Below are positions 1 through 9,789 of a DNA stretch of 64,000 bases, in pieces. Position numbers and translations under genes: made by a program. A model generated the notes under the pieces. That model made no database searches. It saw only the letters and a program-made list of their open reading frames with translations, and had not been told where the DNA came from. Positions within the stretch are counted from its first letter, which is position 1. The number at the start of each line of letters is the position of its first letter. Source of the DNA: Boseongicola sp. SB0665_bin_10 (GTDB lineage Bacteria; Pseudomonadota; Alphaproteobacteria; Rhodobacterales; Rhodobacteraceae). The DNA lies in NCBI GenBank assembly GCA_009838075.1, contig VXSG01000114.1, positions 1 to 64,000 of the forward strand, given 5' to 3'.

Positions 1-54
1 GATCGTGCCAACGTTCACGTGCGGCTTCGTGCGGTCAAACTTTTCCTTCGCCAT
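1..54 (-). CDS. tuf: Elongation factor Tu, first 18 codons only
   Basis: Read on the minus strand from the ATG at 52-54, the 18 codons give MAKEKFDRTKPHVNVGTI, the near-invariant N-terminus of EF-Tu, just before the first GTP-binding loop. EF-Tu is the GTPase that carries aminoacyl-tRNA to the ribosome. The rest lies beyond the left edge of the window. The gene is too short here for domain analysis, but this N-terminus is very characteristic. Confidence 0.9.
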   Translation of the reverse strand, partial: MAKEKFDRTKPHVNVGTI

Positions 55-209
55 GATCCTGTAGTCCCTAGCTGGGTTCAAATTCCGGAGCGCAACTATG
101 GCATCGGCCAAGGAAGATCAAGTGCCTGTCGCAGGCGACCTTGCGGCTTGGGACAGATCTTGGGAGCAATCCGGAAAGAGCGCTGGACACGGGCTAGAGC
201 GTGTCCGGG

Positions 210-1937
210 CTAGTTGGAGACATGTCCGGGCTCGTCCGAAATCCCGGCTGAATCTGCAGAACCCGGCAACCCGCCAGGTTTCTGCATCCGGCAATGGCAG
301 GACGACTCGATCCGCGTGTCGCTCCGGGCGAGGGCGGCGGTCAGCAGCGGGGCAATCTCCGCCGCTTCCCGCTGTCGGCCCAGGCGCTGCAAACACTCGT
401 GGTAGCCGTGCAGGGCCCACACGTTGTCGCGATTCTGAAGGCAGCGCCTGCCTTCGCCGTCGAGACCAAGGTCCTTGCGGTAAACGGTCTCTGCCTCGTC
501 AAGCTGCCCGTCTTCCAGCAGAAGGGCGCCCAAGGCGTGGCGTGGCGGATGCATCCACGGCCAAGGCTCGCTGTAGGCCAACCGGTCGCTGCGCTGCACC
601 GCCTCTCGGAGGTGAGCAAAGCCGGATTCGCGCGCTCCCCGATGATAGGCCATTTCCCCGCAGAGCATCGCCCGGGCAATCTCCATGATGTCCCGTACCG
701 CATTGTTGAAGTAGAGGCGGGTTTCCGGAAGCTCGGCCGTGCCCGCCTCAAGGCTCGCGAGCTCGCGTTCCGCGGCTTCGAACTCGCCGAGCGCTGCATG
801 CGCGACACCCCTGGCGTAGTGATGCATGAGGGTCGTCACGACGTGGAGTTCGGGATGCGCCGGCATGGGAGCGTCCACGATTTCGCGCCACTGCCCGAAA
901 CGAACCGGCACATGGACAGTCGAGGAACTGTAGGCGTCGAGTGTCGCAACCAGATGCGGGCGGTCCTGGCGCAGCAGGTCCGGAGTCACGGTTTGGGCAA
1001 TTCCCCGTGCCGCCTCCTGGGCGCCCCGAAGGTCCCCCAGCATCATCGCCGCGTCCATCATGGCGTGGAAATCGTGACAGCGCGCGGTGGTATAGAAGTT
1101 GAAGGGTCCAACGCGGCGGGCGTACTTGGTGTCCGCGCGCACCGCCTTGCGGCTCACCGCAAGCGCATCCGCATAGCGTCCGCACTGGAGATAGATGTGG
1201 CAAGGCATGTGGTTGAGATGGCCGTTGTCGGGCGACAACCGGTGCAGGTCGTCGGCCGCGGCCTGAGCGCTCTCGGGAATTCGCGACATCTCCATCACGT
1301 GGATGTACATGTGGAGCATGCCGGGATGGGGCGCATGCCCCGCTTCGCCATGTTCCCGCATGCCCGTTTCCAGCACGTCTCGCGCCTCTTCGGTGTCGGC
1401 ACCTTCGGCGGGTTCCCCGGTCTCCGGGTCCCATAGGCGCCACGGCGTGCGGGTGATCAAGGCCTCGGCAAACAGGGTGGTCACGTCCGCGTCTTCCGGA
1501 AAGCGACAATGCACCTCCCGCATGCTGGCGGCGAAGTCGTCGTCCCAGCGGGCAAACTCGTCCATCGTGACCACGGCGTTGCGCTGGTAGCGGGCCGGAA
1601 GGGCCTCGATGAGCGCGCGTTCGACCGGAGAGACGCCGTCGCGTCGCGCCATCGCCGCATGCGTGGCGGCGAAGCACGTCGTGATTGCCTGACGGGCTTC
1701 CGCCTCGCTCATCCAGCACCAGGGCAGGTTGATGAACGGCCCGGCAGCGTAGGCTTCCCCCCAGAACGCAAGCGCACAGTCCGGGTCGGCCCGCTGCGCC
1801 TCGCGAAAGCAGAACACCGCCTCCTCGTGGTTGAAACCGTAGAGCCACAACAGGCCACGGTCGAACCAGAGCCTTGCCTTCCGACTCCGCGTCGTAAGCG
1901 GCCGGGTGTACCCGCCGAGATCGAATTCGTACTTCAT
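210..1937 (-). CDS. Tetratricopeptide-repeat protein, about 575 residues
   Basis: The protein has helix-turn-helix TPR-like units: an N-terminal unit with LWLYGFNHEEAVFCFREA and a C-terminal unit with EDGQLDEAETVYRKDL. Between them are His-rich stretches (HPGMLHMYIHVMEMS, LNHMPCHIYLQCGRY) typical of the TPR-repeat family related to eukaryotic TTC38. I see no signal peptide or membrane segment, so it is probably cytoplasmic. I chose the ATG at 1937 (MKYEFDLGGY) because the 19 residues upstream are Gly/Pro-rich and unlike the family. No catalytic function is suggested. It sits downstream of the aconitase X gene on the same strand, with a 477-base gap, so co-transcription is uncertain. Confidence 0.75.
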   Translation of the reverse strand: MKYEFDLGGYTRPLTTRSRKARLWFDRGLLWLYGFNHEEAVFCFREAQRADPDCALAFWGEAYAAGPFINLPWCWMSEAEARQAITTCFAATHAAMARRDGVSPVERALIEALPARYQRNAVVTMDEFARWDDDFAASMREVHCRFPEDADVTTLFAEALITRTPWRLWDPETGEPAEGADTEEARDVLETGMREHGEAGHAPHPGMLHMYIHVMEMSRIPESAQAAADDLHRLSPDNGHLNHMPCHIYLQCGRYADALAVSRKAVRADTKYARRVGPFNFYTTARCHDFHAMMDAAMMLGDLRGAQEAARGIAQTVTPDLLRQDRPHLVATLDAYSSSTVHVPVRFGQWREIVDAPMPAHPELHVVTTLMHHYARGVAHAALGEFEAAERELASLEAGTAELPETRLYFNNAVRDIMEIARAMLCGEMAYHRGARESGFAHLREAVQRSDRLAYSEPWPWMHPPRHALGALLLEDGQLDEAETVYRKDLGLDGEGRRCLQNRDNVWALHGYHECLQRLGRQREAAEIAPLLTAALARSDTRIESSCHCRMQKPGGLPGSADSAGISDEPGHVSN

Positions 1938-2414
1938 CGCATCTGTTCCCGTGCCGCCGCCCGGAGGGAACCCGAACCCCGCGCGGCGCATCATTGCAGG
2001 CAGCCGCGCGCCGATGCCATGGCGAGAACCTGGCCGTTGAACGGGTTGTCCACCGGGAGAGTCGCTGCCGCTGCGGCGTCGAGCAACATGCTATCGACAG
2101 AAATCGCGCGTCTCAGGCTTCATTGCGGCATTTTGGGGTTCAAAGGCGTACTGTCAGGTTCGTTTCCAGTCCCCGTGCCGCCGATCTCCTTCGGATCGGC
2201 CCGGCCAGGCCTCCGCGGGAGCGCATGGTCAGGACCTTCGGCCATTGGGCCCGGTCGGGCAGGTCGCCCTCGCTGGATCTTCCCGGTTTCCCGAATCCCG
2301 GGCTCGCATCGGACGTCTCCGCTTGCGCCGCATTCGCTGAACTTGGAGGAAGCGTGCGCGGTGAATCGTGAACACCGCACCACGCGACCTGTCGATCAAG
2401 GAACCGGAGGAGAG
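1938..2414. other. Intergenic, 477 bases
   Basis: This lies between the aconitase X stop and the TPR-protein start. Open frames occur on both strands but look like G+C-driven noise, with no recognisable domain. It presumably holds the TPR gene promoter. I see no RNA gene, repeat or strong terminator. Confidence 0.5.
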
Positions 2415-4091
2415 CTATTGCAGCCAATCCGGTCGCGCGCTTGCGGCGACACCTGTCCTGGCGGCGACGGCACAGTCCGACAGGCTGCCGAACCGCACGT
2501 TCCGGCCGCTGAGGCCGGGCGCGTAATGCGCGTATTTGCCTGAATTGGTCATCAAGGTCGTAGCACGTCTTGGAAAGACAGGCTCGATGATTGAACACCA
2601 GCACAGGTCCGGGATGAGGCGTACCCCGGACGCCTGCAGACGGGCCGCCACTCCCTCGGACTCCGCCTGCGCGAGGATGTCGCGGCCCAGGGTCACGATG
2701 ACCGACGTGTCCGGATGCCTTGCCTGGTCAGACATCAAGGCGGCGAATCGCCTTGTTTCCTCAAGCGAGAGATGCGGACTGCCAAGCGCCACGAGATCCA
2801 CCGTCGGCGGACCGGAATTGAACCGGTCCCAGGCCGCGGCCAGGTCGGCCACCGTCATGCGCGCCTGCGCTGCGCCGGGGGCGGGAGCCAGGTCGGCTTC
2901 CGGCGTCACCCCTGCGACATGCAGCAATGGCGCCGCCGAGGTCGTCCCGAAGGCGGCACACATGGCGCGAAGGTCGTCACGGCTCGGCGCGGCAGGCTCC
3001 AGCCCGGTCAGGAGCGGAACGCGATCAGGGGCCTGGCGCCCGGCCACCCACCCGACAAGCGGCCAGAGCGCATCGTCGTGGCCCCTTGGCAGATCGACCT
3101 CGATCACCATGCGTGGTCGCCGGTTCCCTTGCAGGTAGACCCCGGTCTCCGGTGCCCGCCCGGTCAGGGCGACAAATAGATCGAGGTAGTCAGGGTGCTT
3201 TGCCGTGCGCGCACCGAGGACGCTGTTGGCGAAAATGACGGCGTTCGATTCCGACCAGCCGATATTCTCGCCCAACCGGGGGGCGTCGCCGGCCAGGTAG
3301 GGCGCGCACGTGAAGGTCGGGCGCGCGCCCATCCGGACATAGGCGTCCGCGAGCCGGCTGGCCGCCTGCCCGAATTCGGGCGGCAGCCCGTGTTCGGTCC
3401 AGTTCTCGCGATCAACGGAAATCGCGTTCATCGTGGTCGGAACGGCGACCTTGGCCCCCATCCCGACCATCGCTTCGGCGAAGACGAGATTGGCGGCGTG
3501 GGAATGAATGCAGCCGTCAATGTGGCCCCTCGACACGTCGATCAACCGACTTGCGCCCTGCGCCGCGGCCATGGCGCAGACCACATCCATGGCAAGCGCA
3601 ACGGCCCTTCCATGATCGCCATTCAGCTTGGACCTGTCGGAAGGCGTCAGGTCCAAGTCTCCGCCAGACGTCCTGTGCAGGTCAATGGCGACTCCGTCCG
3701 CCATCAGGCGGCTTCCGTGCATCCTTGCAGCCTTCGCGGAGCTCACGGCGACGTAGTCCGACGCCGAAAGCCGCGCCACGCCGACCGACCTGTCGAACAT
3801 GCGGGACGCGATCACCGCACCGAGGGTCAGGATTTCCTCGTCTTCCCGAAAGATCAGCGCTGCCGGGGCATGTCCGTTCAGGGCGAGACCCAGCAGGACG
3901 CCGCTGCCGGAGCAGGATCCGCGGCTCGTCGGCATGAGGACAATCTTTCCTGCGACGGACTGGCCATGAAGATCGTGGTGCGCGTCGATCACCACGCCGG
4001 TTTCCGGATCGACACCGCCCCAGAAACTCAGTCCTTCGGAGCAAACGGCAATCTCGCCTTCCGCGTCGGCCGGAACGACAGCGAACGCCAT
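2415..4091 (-). CDS. Aconitase X, fused small and large domains (probable cis-3-hydroxy-L-proline dehydratase)
   Basis: The 558-residue protein has an N-terminal DUF126 swivelling domain (about residues 1-140, with MPTSRGSCSGSGVLLGLALN) followed by the DUF521 aconitase X catalytic domain (about 150-550). Visible conserved segments are SRGHIDGCIHSH, GENIGWSESNAVIFANSVLG, DLCWCSIIEPVFP and TNSGKYAHYAPGL; the cysteines are candidate Fe-S or metal ligands. Fused bacterial aconitase X enzymes studied so far dehydrate cis-3-hydroxy-L-proline, so a hydroxyproline catabolic role is the best inference. The usual partner genes (proline racemase-like, ketimine reductase) are not adjacent. The start is the ATG at 4091; the upstream extension to 4166 is low-complexity. 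Confidence 0.85.
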   Translation of the reverse strand: MAFAVVPADAEGEIAVCSEGLSFWGGVDPETGVVIDAHHDLHGQSVAGKIVLMPTSRGSCSGSGVLLGLALNGHAPAALIFREDEEILTLGAVIASRMFDRSVGVARLSASDYVAVSSAKAARMHGSRLMADGVAIDLHRTSGGDLDLTPSDRSKLNGDHGRAVALAMDVVCAMAAAQGASRLIDVSRGHIDGCIHSHAANLVFAEAMVGMGAKVAVPTTMNAISVDRENWTEHGLPPEFGQAASRLADAYVRMGARPTFTCAPYLAGDAPRLGENIGWSESNAVIFANSVLGARTAKHPDYLDLFVALTGRAPETGVYLQGNRRPRMVIEVDLPRGHDDALWPLVGWVAGRQAPDRVPLLTGLEPAAPSRDDLRAMCAAFGTTSAAPLLHVAGVTPEADLAPAPGAAQARMTVADLAAAWDRFNSGPPTVDLVALGSPHLSLEETRRFAALMSDQARHPDTSVIVTLGRDILAQAESEGVAARLQASGVRLIPDLCWCSIIEPVFPRRATTLMTNSGKYAHYAPGLSGRNVRFGSLSDCAVAARTGVAASARPDWLQ

Positions 4092-4446
4092 GTCAGCCTT
4101 CTTCCGAAAATGATGCCGGACGCGGCACCGGGGCAAAACTGCCGCGGATGGCCCTGGCGGGCGCACGGCACCAGCCCCGCGAATCGCGCGTCACGCCGAG
4201 TCCCGGGCAACGACGGCCCTTCGGGCTGGGACGAAACCGACACCATCGTGGAATTCCCGGATCTCCTTCCGGCAAGGACCGGGCTCCCGTGGCACGATGC
4301 AGGGACCGCGGAGGACCGCCGTCCGGCCGCGCGATGCCGCAGGGCCTCCACGTCCTCTCCGGCGCGGCAGGCAGATTGCGGGAGTCGTGCGCCATGCGAA
4401 GTCCCAATCTCGCCGTATCCAGGTTCCGCAAGCGATCCGCCCCGCT
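4092..4446. other. Intergenic, 355 bases
   Basis: This lies between the parC stop and the aconitase X start. No domain-bearing frame, repeat or clear terminator was seen on either strand. It probably contains the promoter of the aconitase X gene. Confidence 0.45.
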
Positions 4447-6744
4447 TCAGGTGAACCTGTTGTCTTGCGGGAAGCCGCGAGGCGCCATTCGACCGGCCGT
4501 CGCGCGGGATCCTCGCCAGTCGTCCAGTTCCTTGACCGTCCGGGTGCGGCCCGCAGGGTCAAGCCATGAAAGGCCCTTGGAGAGTTCAAAGGTCCTGGCG
4601 TCCGAAAGTCCGCCGTCCCTGTACCTCTGAAGACGCACGCCCTTGCCGCGCGACATTTCCGGAAGGTCCGCAACCGGGAACAGGAGCATCTTTCGATTCC
4701 GGCCCACGGCTGCGACATGGTCTCCGTCAACAGGACGGCAGACGACGGCAGTCGCATCGCCCTTTACGTTGAGGACCTGCTTTCCGGCACGGGTCTGCGC
4801 CACAACGTCGTCCTCTGGAACCACGAAGCCGAAGCCGGCGGATGACGCGACCAGGAGCCGTTGCCCGGGACGATGAACAAGAAGGGCAACGATCTCGCAA
4901 TCGTTCGGCAAGTCAACCATCAGGCGCACGGGTTCCCCCGTGCCCCGACCGCCCGGCAGGTTGGCGGCGGACAGCGTGTAGAAGCGACCGTTCGCGCCCA
5001 GAAGAAGCAGCCTGTCGGTCGTTTCGGCATGGAAGGCGTGAAGGGGGCCGTCGCCGTCCTTGAACTTGAATTCGCGGGACAGATCGACATGCCCGCTCAT
5101 GGCCCGGATCCAGCCCATTTTCGAACACAGCACGGTGACCGGCTCGCGGTCGATCATCGCTTCCAGCGGCACGTCCTCGATCTCGACCGCCTCCCCGAAC
5201 CGGGTGCGGCGCTCGTCGCCAAACCTGTTCCTTGCCTCACGCAACTGGTCGGCGATGGCCTTCCATTGCCGGCCTTCGCTTTCCAGAAGATCCTCGAGGT
5301 CCGCCCGCTCCCTGGTCAGTTCGTCAAACTCCTTCCGAAGCTCCAGCTCCTCGAGGCGGCGGAGCGAGCGCAGGCGCATGTTGAGTATCGCGTCGACCTG
5401 GATCTCCGACAGGTCGCCGTCGCCCGGGGGTGGCGGCACGTAGTCGCGTTCGGACGTCGCGCGCGCATGCTCCCTCAACCAGTCCTCGCGCATCAGGGCA
5501 TGCTTCGGGTCTTCGTCGTAGCGAATGATGTCGATGACGCGGTCGAGATTCAGGAACGCGGTCACAAAGCCCTCGAGCACCTCGAGGCGGTGGTCGATCT
5601 TGTCGAGCCGGAACTTCGAGCGCCGCTGCAGCACTTCGCGCCGATGATCCAGGAACGCGCGCAGCACGTCCTTGAGCGAAGCGACCTTCGGCGTCACGCC
5701 GTCGATCAGCACGTTCATGTTCATGCTGAAACGGACTTCCAGTTCCGTTGTCCGGAAAGCCATGTTCATCAGGACCTCTGGTTCCACGTTGCGTGATCGC
5801 GGCTCGAGAACGATCCGAATGTCCTCCGCGCTCTCATCCCGGACGTCCGCAAGAACCGGGATCTTCCTCGCCTGGATCGCCTCCGCAAGCCTTTCGATCA
5901 GGCGGCCCTTCTGGACCTGGTACGGAATCTCCGTGACCACGACCTGCCACTGCCCCCTGCCCAGATCCTCCACGTTCCAGCGCGCGCGCGTGCGGAAGCC
6001 GCCGCGCCCCGTCCGGTAGGCCTCGGCAATCGCCTCGCGCGGTTCGACAATGACGCCACCCGTCGGAAAGTCCGGGCCCTCCACGCAATCGATCAGGGTG
6101 TCGTCCCGCACCCGATCCGAATTCCTCGCTTTCGCAAGATGAATGCAGGCATCGCAGAGCTGTCCGATGTTATGCGGCGGGATGTTGGTCGCCATTCCCA
6201 CCGCAATCCCGCTGGATCCGTTTGCCAGGAGATTGGGAAAGGCCGCCGGAAGCACCACCGGCTCGGACAGCGTTCCGTCGTAATTGGGACGAAAGTCGAC
6301 TGCGTTCTCGTCGAGCCCCTCGAGCAGCGCCTCGGCGAAGGCGGTCATTCGCGCCTCGGTGTAGCGTGACGCGGCCGGATTGTCGCCGTCGACATTGCCG
6401 AAGTTCCCCTGCCCGTCGACCAACGGATAGCGAACATTGAATTCCTGGGCGAGCCGCGCCATCGCGTCATAGATCGCGCCGTCACCATGGGGGTGATAGT
6501 TGCCCATCACGTCGCCGGAGATCTTGGCAGACTTGCGATACCCGCCGGACGAATTCAGCCGCAGTTCGCGCATCGCGTAGAGAATGCGCCGATGCACCGG
6601 CTTCAGGCCGTCCCGAACGTCGGGCAGGGCCCGGTGCATGATCGTCGACAGTGCGTAGGTCAGGTATCGCTCGCCGATGGCGCGGCGGAGCGGCTCTGCA
6701 AGGTTCCGGAACTCTATGTTGGGGTCGTCCGTGACGCTGCTCAT
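4447..6744 (-). CDS. parC: DNA topoisomerase IV subunit A
   Basis: This is a 765-residue type IIA topoisomerase A subunit. It cuts and rejoins DNA with ParE to separate daughter chromosomes. The N-terminal breakage-reunion domain is intact: [20 protein letters not shown] near residue 40, the [13 protein letters not shown] winged-helix segment (83-95) and the catalytic tyrosine Tyr128 in [11 protein letters not shown] long coiled-coil/gate region and a degenerate C-terminal beta-pinwheel follow. The length suits ParC rather than the longer GyrA. The residue equivalent to the E. coli ParC Ser80 quinolone contact is Gly89. The stop lies 355 bases from the next gene, so parC may be monocistronic. 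Confidence 0.95.
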   Translation of the reverse strand: MSSVTDDPNIEFRNLAEPLRRAIGERYLTYALSTIMHRALPDVRDGLKPVHRRILYAMRELRLNSSGGYRKSAKISGDVMGNYHPHGDGAIYDAMARLAQEFNVRYPLVDGQGNFGNVDGDNPAASRYTEARMTAFAEALLEGLDENAVDFRPNYDGTLSEPVVLPAAFPNLLANGSSGIAVGMATNIPPHNIGQLCDACIHLAKARNSDRVRDDTLIDCVEGPDFPTGGVIVEPREAIAEAYRTGRGGFRTRARWNVEDLGRGQWQVVVTEIPYQVQKGRLIERLAEAIQARKIPVLADVRDESAEDIRIVLEPRSRNVEPEVLMNMAFRTTELEVRFSMNMNVLIDGVTPKVASLKDVLRAFLDHRREVLQRRSKFRLDKIDHRLEVLEGFVTAFLNLDRVIDIIRYDEDPKHALMREDWLREHARATSERDYVPPPPGDGDLSEIQVDAILNMRLRSLRRLEELELRKEFDELTRERADLEDLLESEGRQWKAIADQLREARNRFGDERRTRFGEAVEIEDVPLEAMIDREPVTVLCSKMGWIRAMSGHVDLSREFKFKDGDGPLHAFHAETTDRLLLLGANGRFYTLSAANLPGGRGTGEPVRLMVDLPNDCEIVALLVHRPGQRLLVASSAGFGFVVPEDDVVAQTRAGKQVLNVKGDATAVVCRPVDGDHVAAVGRNRKMLLFPVADLPEMSRGKGVRLQRYRDGGLSDARTFELSKGLSWLDPAGRTRTVKELDDWRGSRATAGRMAPRGFPQDNRFT

Positions 6745-6774
6745 GGATGCAGCATTATCGCCCGAACCCCCTCA

Positions 6775-7532
6775 GGTAAAGCAGCCAGGGAACAGGAAAC
6801 GCCTGCAAGGTCGGGCGGCATGCGGGCTGACGCCGGCGGCGGCGGGTCTCTCGATGTACCTGATGAGCGGCCTGAAGGCCCTCGAGAGCGAGGACGCCTG
6901 GCGGCGGCAGTGCGACCGGAGGCCTTCGACGGCGTCTCTCGTGCGGCGTCCCGGCGAGGTCGGAACCTGCGTGGAGGCGTGTTCCGAAACGCTCCTGGAA
7001 GATCACCGGGAGCGGGAGGAGCTGGCCGCGGAGCGCGTGTCGGTCCTCGTCTCCCTCGACGGCGTCATGATGCGCATGAGTGCCGAGGGAAACATGCTGG
7101 AGAGCCGATGCTTCGGACGCCTTCCCGAGACCGGCAAGGCGAGCCTGAAGTCGCAGCTGAAGGCCGGGGCGTTCCGCTGGCGGGCGCACAACCCGGACCT
7201 GAAGCTTGCGGCCGTCGCTGAAAGCGCGAAGGACACCTGGCCTTTCCTGGAATCGCTGTCCCCCGACGTGACCCTCGCGGACCTCTGGCATGGAGCCCGG
7301 CATTTGGGTGCCGCGGCCGCCGTCGCCTTCGGCCCTGATGAAGCGCTCAGGGCGGAGCTGGGGCCGCGACGGCAGCCAGGGCGTCCTGACCGTCCGCGCG
7401 CTTCTCGAATCCGGGCGCTTCGACCGGGCGTGGGCCGCGCTGGTTCCGCGACTTGGCCACGGCGACGGCTGGAAACCACCGGAATGCGCCAACGAAATCG
7501 GGCCGGTGGCGCAGGTCGCGCTCGCCGCGTGA
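6775..7532 (+). pseudogene. Decayed ISKra4-family transposase
   Basis: One frame carries SVLVSLDGVMMRMSAEGN, then CFGRLPETGKASLKSQL and LADLWHGARHLGAAAAVAFG. These follow the order of ISKra4-type DDE transposases (catalytic SLDGV, a GR-MP-K-LK-QL stretch, then the -H-C/A-HL segment). The Lys/Arg-rich linker normally after the first motif is missing. Near 7340 the homology moves to another frame (SQGVLTVRALLESGRFDRAW), indicating a frameshift. The 5' end is indistinct and abuts parC. It cannot encode a working transposase and marks an old insertion between two core-gene blocks. Confidence 0.65.
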
Positions 7533-7628
7533 TTCGCGAACGGAACATCATGAAATAGAAAATGTGAATCATGCGAGAAACGCACCGCCGCAATCGCGCG
7601 CTATTGACAAGGGACGGCGCGGACTGCC

Positions 7629-8504
7629 ATGAGAACCGTCGATTTGCCCGGGAAGTCGTTGCAAGTGACCGACAGTCGAAAATCCCTGCTGATCACCGGT
7701 TGCTCTTCCGGCATTGGCTACGATGTGGCGCACGACATGGCGGCGCGCGGCTGGCGGGTCCTTGCCGCATGCCGCAAGAAGTCCGACTGCGAGCGGCTCG
7801 AGGGCGAGGGGCTCGAAAGCCTCGTGCTGGACTACGAGGACCAGCCGGGAATCCAGGAAGCGGCCCGCGAGGTGCTTGCTCGAACGGACGGCGGGCTCGA
7901 CGCCGTGTTCAACAACGGCGCCTATGCAATCCCGGGCCTGCTCGAGGATCTGCCGACGGACGCGCTGCGGGCCAATTTCGAGGCGAACTTCTTCGGGCAC
8001 CATGAATTGACGCGGTGCCTGCTGCCCGCCTTCCGGCGACAGGGTCGCGGACGAATCCTCATGAACTCCTCCGTGCTCGGCTTCTTCGCGCTTCCGTGGC
8101 GCGGCTCCTACAATTCGACCAAGTTCGCGGTCGAGGGCTGGGCCGACACGCTGCGCCGGGAATTGCGAAACACCGGCATCCGCGTGATCCTGATCGAGCC
8201 CGGGCCGATCACGAGCAACATCCGCCAGAACTCGATCCCCCATTACGAGAGGTGGATAGACGCGCCGTCCTCCGCCAGGGCGGAAGAATACAGGAAGCGA
8301 CTCGAACCGCGGCTCTACGGCGGCTCAACGAAGCCCGACCGGTTCGAACTGCCCGCCAGCGCCGTCACACGTTGCGTCGTGCACGCCTTGACGCATCCAA
8401 GCCCTCGCCCCAGGTACCGCGTAACCGTCCCGACGAAGTTCATTTACTTCGCAAAACGGTTTATGACGACACGCATGACGGACCGGTTCATGTCGCGCGG
8501 CTGA
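7629..8504 (+). CDS. Short-chain dehydrogenase/reductase (SDR)
   Basis: This 291-residue classical SDR has the nucleotide-binding motif TGCSSGIGYD near residue 23, the NNGAY variant of the NNAG motif near 97, a catalytic Ser in MNSSVLG and the YNSTK active-site motif. After Lys comes FAVEGWADTLRRELRNTGI and the IEPGPI segment, as in the 17-beta-hydroxysteroid dehydrogenase-like branch. It is an NAD(P)-dependent cytoplasmic oxidoreductase; its substrate cannot be read from sequence. The start at 7629 gives about 18 residues before the Rossmann strand. It precedes the small membrane protein and the adenosyltransferase gene on the same strand. Confidence 0.85.
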   Translation: MRTVDLPGKSLQVTDSRKSLLITGCSSGIGYDVAHDMAARGWRVLAACRKKSDCERLEGEGLESLVLDYEDQPGIQEAAREVLARTDGGLDAVFNNGAYAIPGLLEDLPTDALRANFEANFFGHHELTRCLLPAFRRQGRGRILMNSSVLGFFALPWRGSYNSTKFAVEGWADTLRRELRNTGIRVILIEPGPITSNIRQNSIPHYERWIDAPSSARAEEYRKRLEPRLYGGSTKPDRFELPASAVTRCVVHALTHPSPRPRYRVTVPTKFIYFAKRFMTTRMTDRFMSRG

Positions 8505-8554
8505 ACGCGCGCCTCCGCCGCTCACGTTCCGTTCACCGACGCCCGGGAGGGATC

Positions 8555-8752
8555 ATGCCGCTTGACAATCCGCTCTTCATTCCGGTGGTGATCGCCGTGA
8601 TCATCGTGCTGCTCGTGCTCATGACCGGAATCGGCGGCTTTGCGCGCGGCGGCGATTTCAACCGGAAGCACGCCAACAGGATCATGCGGTACCGGATCTA
8701 CGCACAGGCCGTTGCCGTCATGCTGATCCTGGCATTTGTCCTTGTCGGATGA
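8555..8752 (+). CDS. Small twin-transmembrane protein, 65 residues
   Basis: The sequence is a hydrophobic helix (IPVVIAVIIVLLVLMTGIGG), a short basic loop with RGGDFNRKHANRIMRYRI, and a second helix (AQAVAVMLILAFVLVG). This is the pattern of HIG1-type twin-helix small membrane proteins, which associate with respiratory complexes. The ATG at 8555 has GGGAGG a few bases upstream. It lies 50 bases after the SDR stop and 10 bases before the adenosyltransferase start, so it is probably part of an operon with both. Confidence 0.75.
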   Translation: MPLDNPLFIPVVIAVIIVLLVLMTGIGGFARGGDFNRKHANRIMRYRIYAQAVAVMLILAFVLVG

Positions 8753-8762
8753 GGAAGCTGAC

Positions 8763-9338
8763 ATGGTTGTCCTGAACAAGATCTACACCAGAACCGGCGA
8801 CGGCGGCGACACCGCGCTAGGCAACAACGACCGCGTGCCAAAGCATTCGGCACGGGTCTCGGCATACGGCACCGTGGACGAGCTGAACGCCGCCCTGGGC
8901 GTTGCGAGACTGCATGCCAGGGGAGAGGACATCGACGACGCCCTGTCTCGCATCCAGAACGACCTGTTCGACCTGGGAGCGGATCTTTGCCGCCCGGACA
9001 TCGAGAAGGATGGCGACGCAGGATACCCGGTGCTCAGGATGTCGGACGGCCAGACAAGGCGGCTGGAGGCCGAAATCGACGCGATGATCGAGCGGCTTGA
9101 GCCGTTGAAGTCGTTCATCCTTCCGGCTGGGTCCGCGCTCGCCGCGCACCTGCATCTTGCACGAACGGTTGCCCGGCGGGCGGAACGGCTGGCCGTCGAT
9201 CTCGCGAGCGCGGAAGAGGTGAACGGGGCGGCGCTGACCTATCTCAACCGCCTTTCAGACTGGCTGTTCTGCGCGGCCCGCATCGCGAACGACGACGGCA
9301 GGGCCGACGTCCTCTGGAGCCCGGGCGCAAACCGCTAG
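8763..9338 (+). CDS. Cob(I)yrinic acid a,c-diamide adenosyltransferase, PduO type
   Basis: This 191-residue protein is of the PduO/EutT-like family, which transfers the adenosyl group of ATP to cob(I)alamin to make coenzyme B12. The N-terminal ATP-binding motif is intact (YTRTGDGGDTALGNN, residues 7-21), as are SAYGTVDELNA and the C-terminal ARTVARRAER and LNRLSDWLF helices. The ATG at 8763 is preferred over an in-frame codon 27 bases upstream because the family begins close to MVxLNKIYTRTGD. It converges on rpsT, with a hairpin between the two stops. Confidence 0.93.
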   Translation: MVVLNKIYTRTGDGGDTALGNNDRVPKHSARVSAYGTVDELNAALGVARLHARGEDIDDALSRIQNDLFDLGADLCRPDIEKDGDAGYPVLRMSDGQTRRLEAEIDAMIERLEPLKSFILPAGSALAAHLHLARTVARRAERLAVDLASAEEVNGAALTYLNRLSDWLFCAARIANDDGRADVLWSPGANR

Positions 9339-9357
9339 GCGCCGTCCCGGCATCAGG

Positions 9358-9384
9358 ATCCGGCAGGCAGGCCTGCAGCCGGAT
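9358..9384. terminator. Hairpin between convergent genes
   Basis: A 7-bp perfect stem (ATCCGGC at 9358 with GCCGGAT ending at 9384) encloses a further palindromic segment, GCAGGCCTGC. It lies between the convergent adenosyltransferase and rpsT stops and touches the rpsT stop codon. No clear T-run follows on either strand, so an intrinsic bidirectional terminator is only a possibility. Confidence 0.35.
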
Positions 9385-9647
9385 CAGCTCATTGCCTTGA
9401 CGCGAGAGGCAAGCCGCGAAATTTTCCGGGCAGCCGTGTTCTTGTGGTAGACGCCCTTCGTGACACCGCGCATCAGTTCGGGCTGTGCCCGCCGAAGCTC
9501 GTCCTGCGCCGCTTCCCTGTCGCCCGACGTGATCGCGTCCTCGACCTTCCTGAGATGCGTGCGAATGCGCGAGCGACGCGCCTTGTTGACGGCCTGGCGG
9601 CGAACGTTCTGCCGCGCGCGTTTCTTGGATTGTGGCGTGTGTGCCAT
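9384..9647 (-). CDS. rpsT: 30S ribosomal protein S20
   Basis: This 87-residue basic protein starts [18 protein letters not shown] and contains [14 protein letters not shown] and [20 protein letters not shown], the hallmark helices of bS20, which binds the 5' domain of 16S rRNA. The ATG at 9647 gives the canonical start; the 75-residue extension upstream is spurious. In many Rhodobacterales rpsT is followed by dnaA on the same strand; here a convergent adenosyltransferase gene follows instead. Confidence 0.97.
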   Translation of the reverse strand: MAHTPQSKKRARQNVRRQAVNKARRSRIRTHLRKVEDAITSGDREAAQDELRRAQPELMRGVTKGVYHKNTAARKISRLASRVKAMS

Positions 9648-9789
9648 GTTCGTGGCCCCTGTTCCGGGTCTGGATCGGATCGCGATGAAGCCCGGGGCCG
9701 GCCACCAGGCCGGCAGACACATAGCCTGAGCGGGCTCCACGCGCATGCAGGCGGGGCGAATAGCGGAATTCCGTGGCCTTGAAAAGACC

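Noticed and set aside
62-95. T-arm-like GGGTTCAAATTCC upstream of tuf
   Set aside because: No acceptor, D-arm or anticodon arm can be folded around it, and a tRNA would overlap the tuf coding start.
8505-8762. Cobalamin riboswitch before the adenosyltransferase
   Set aside because: No B12-box-like sequence is seen; the space is taken by the small membrane protein gene.
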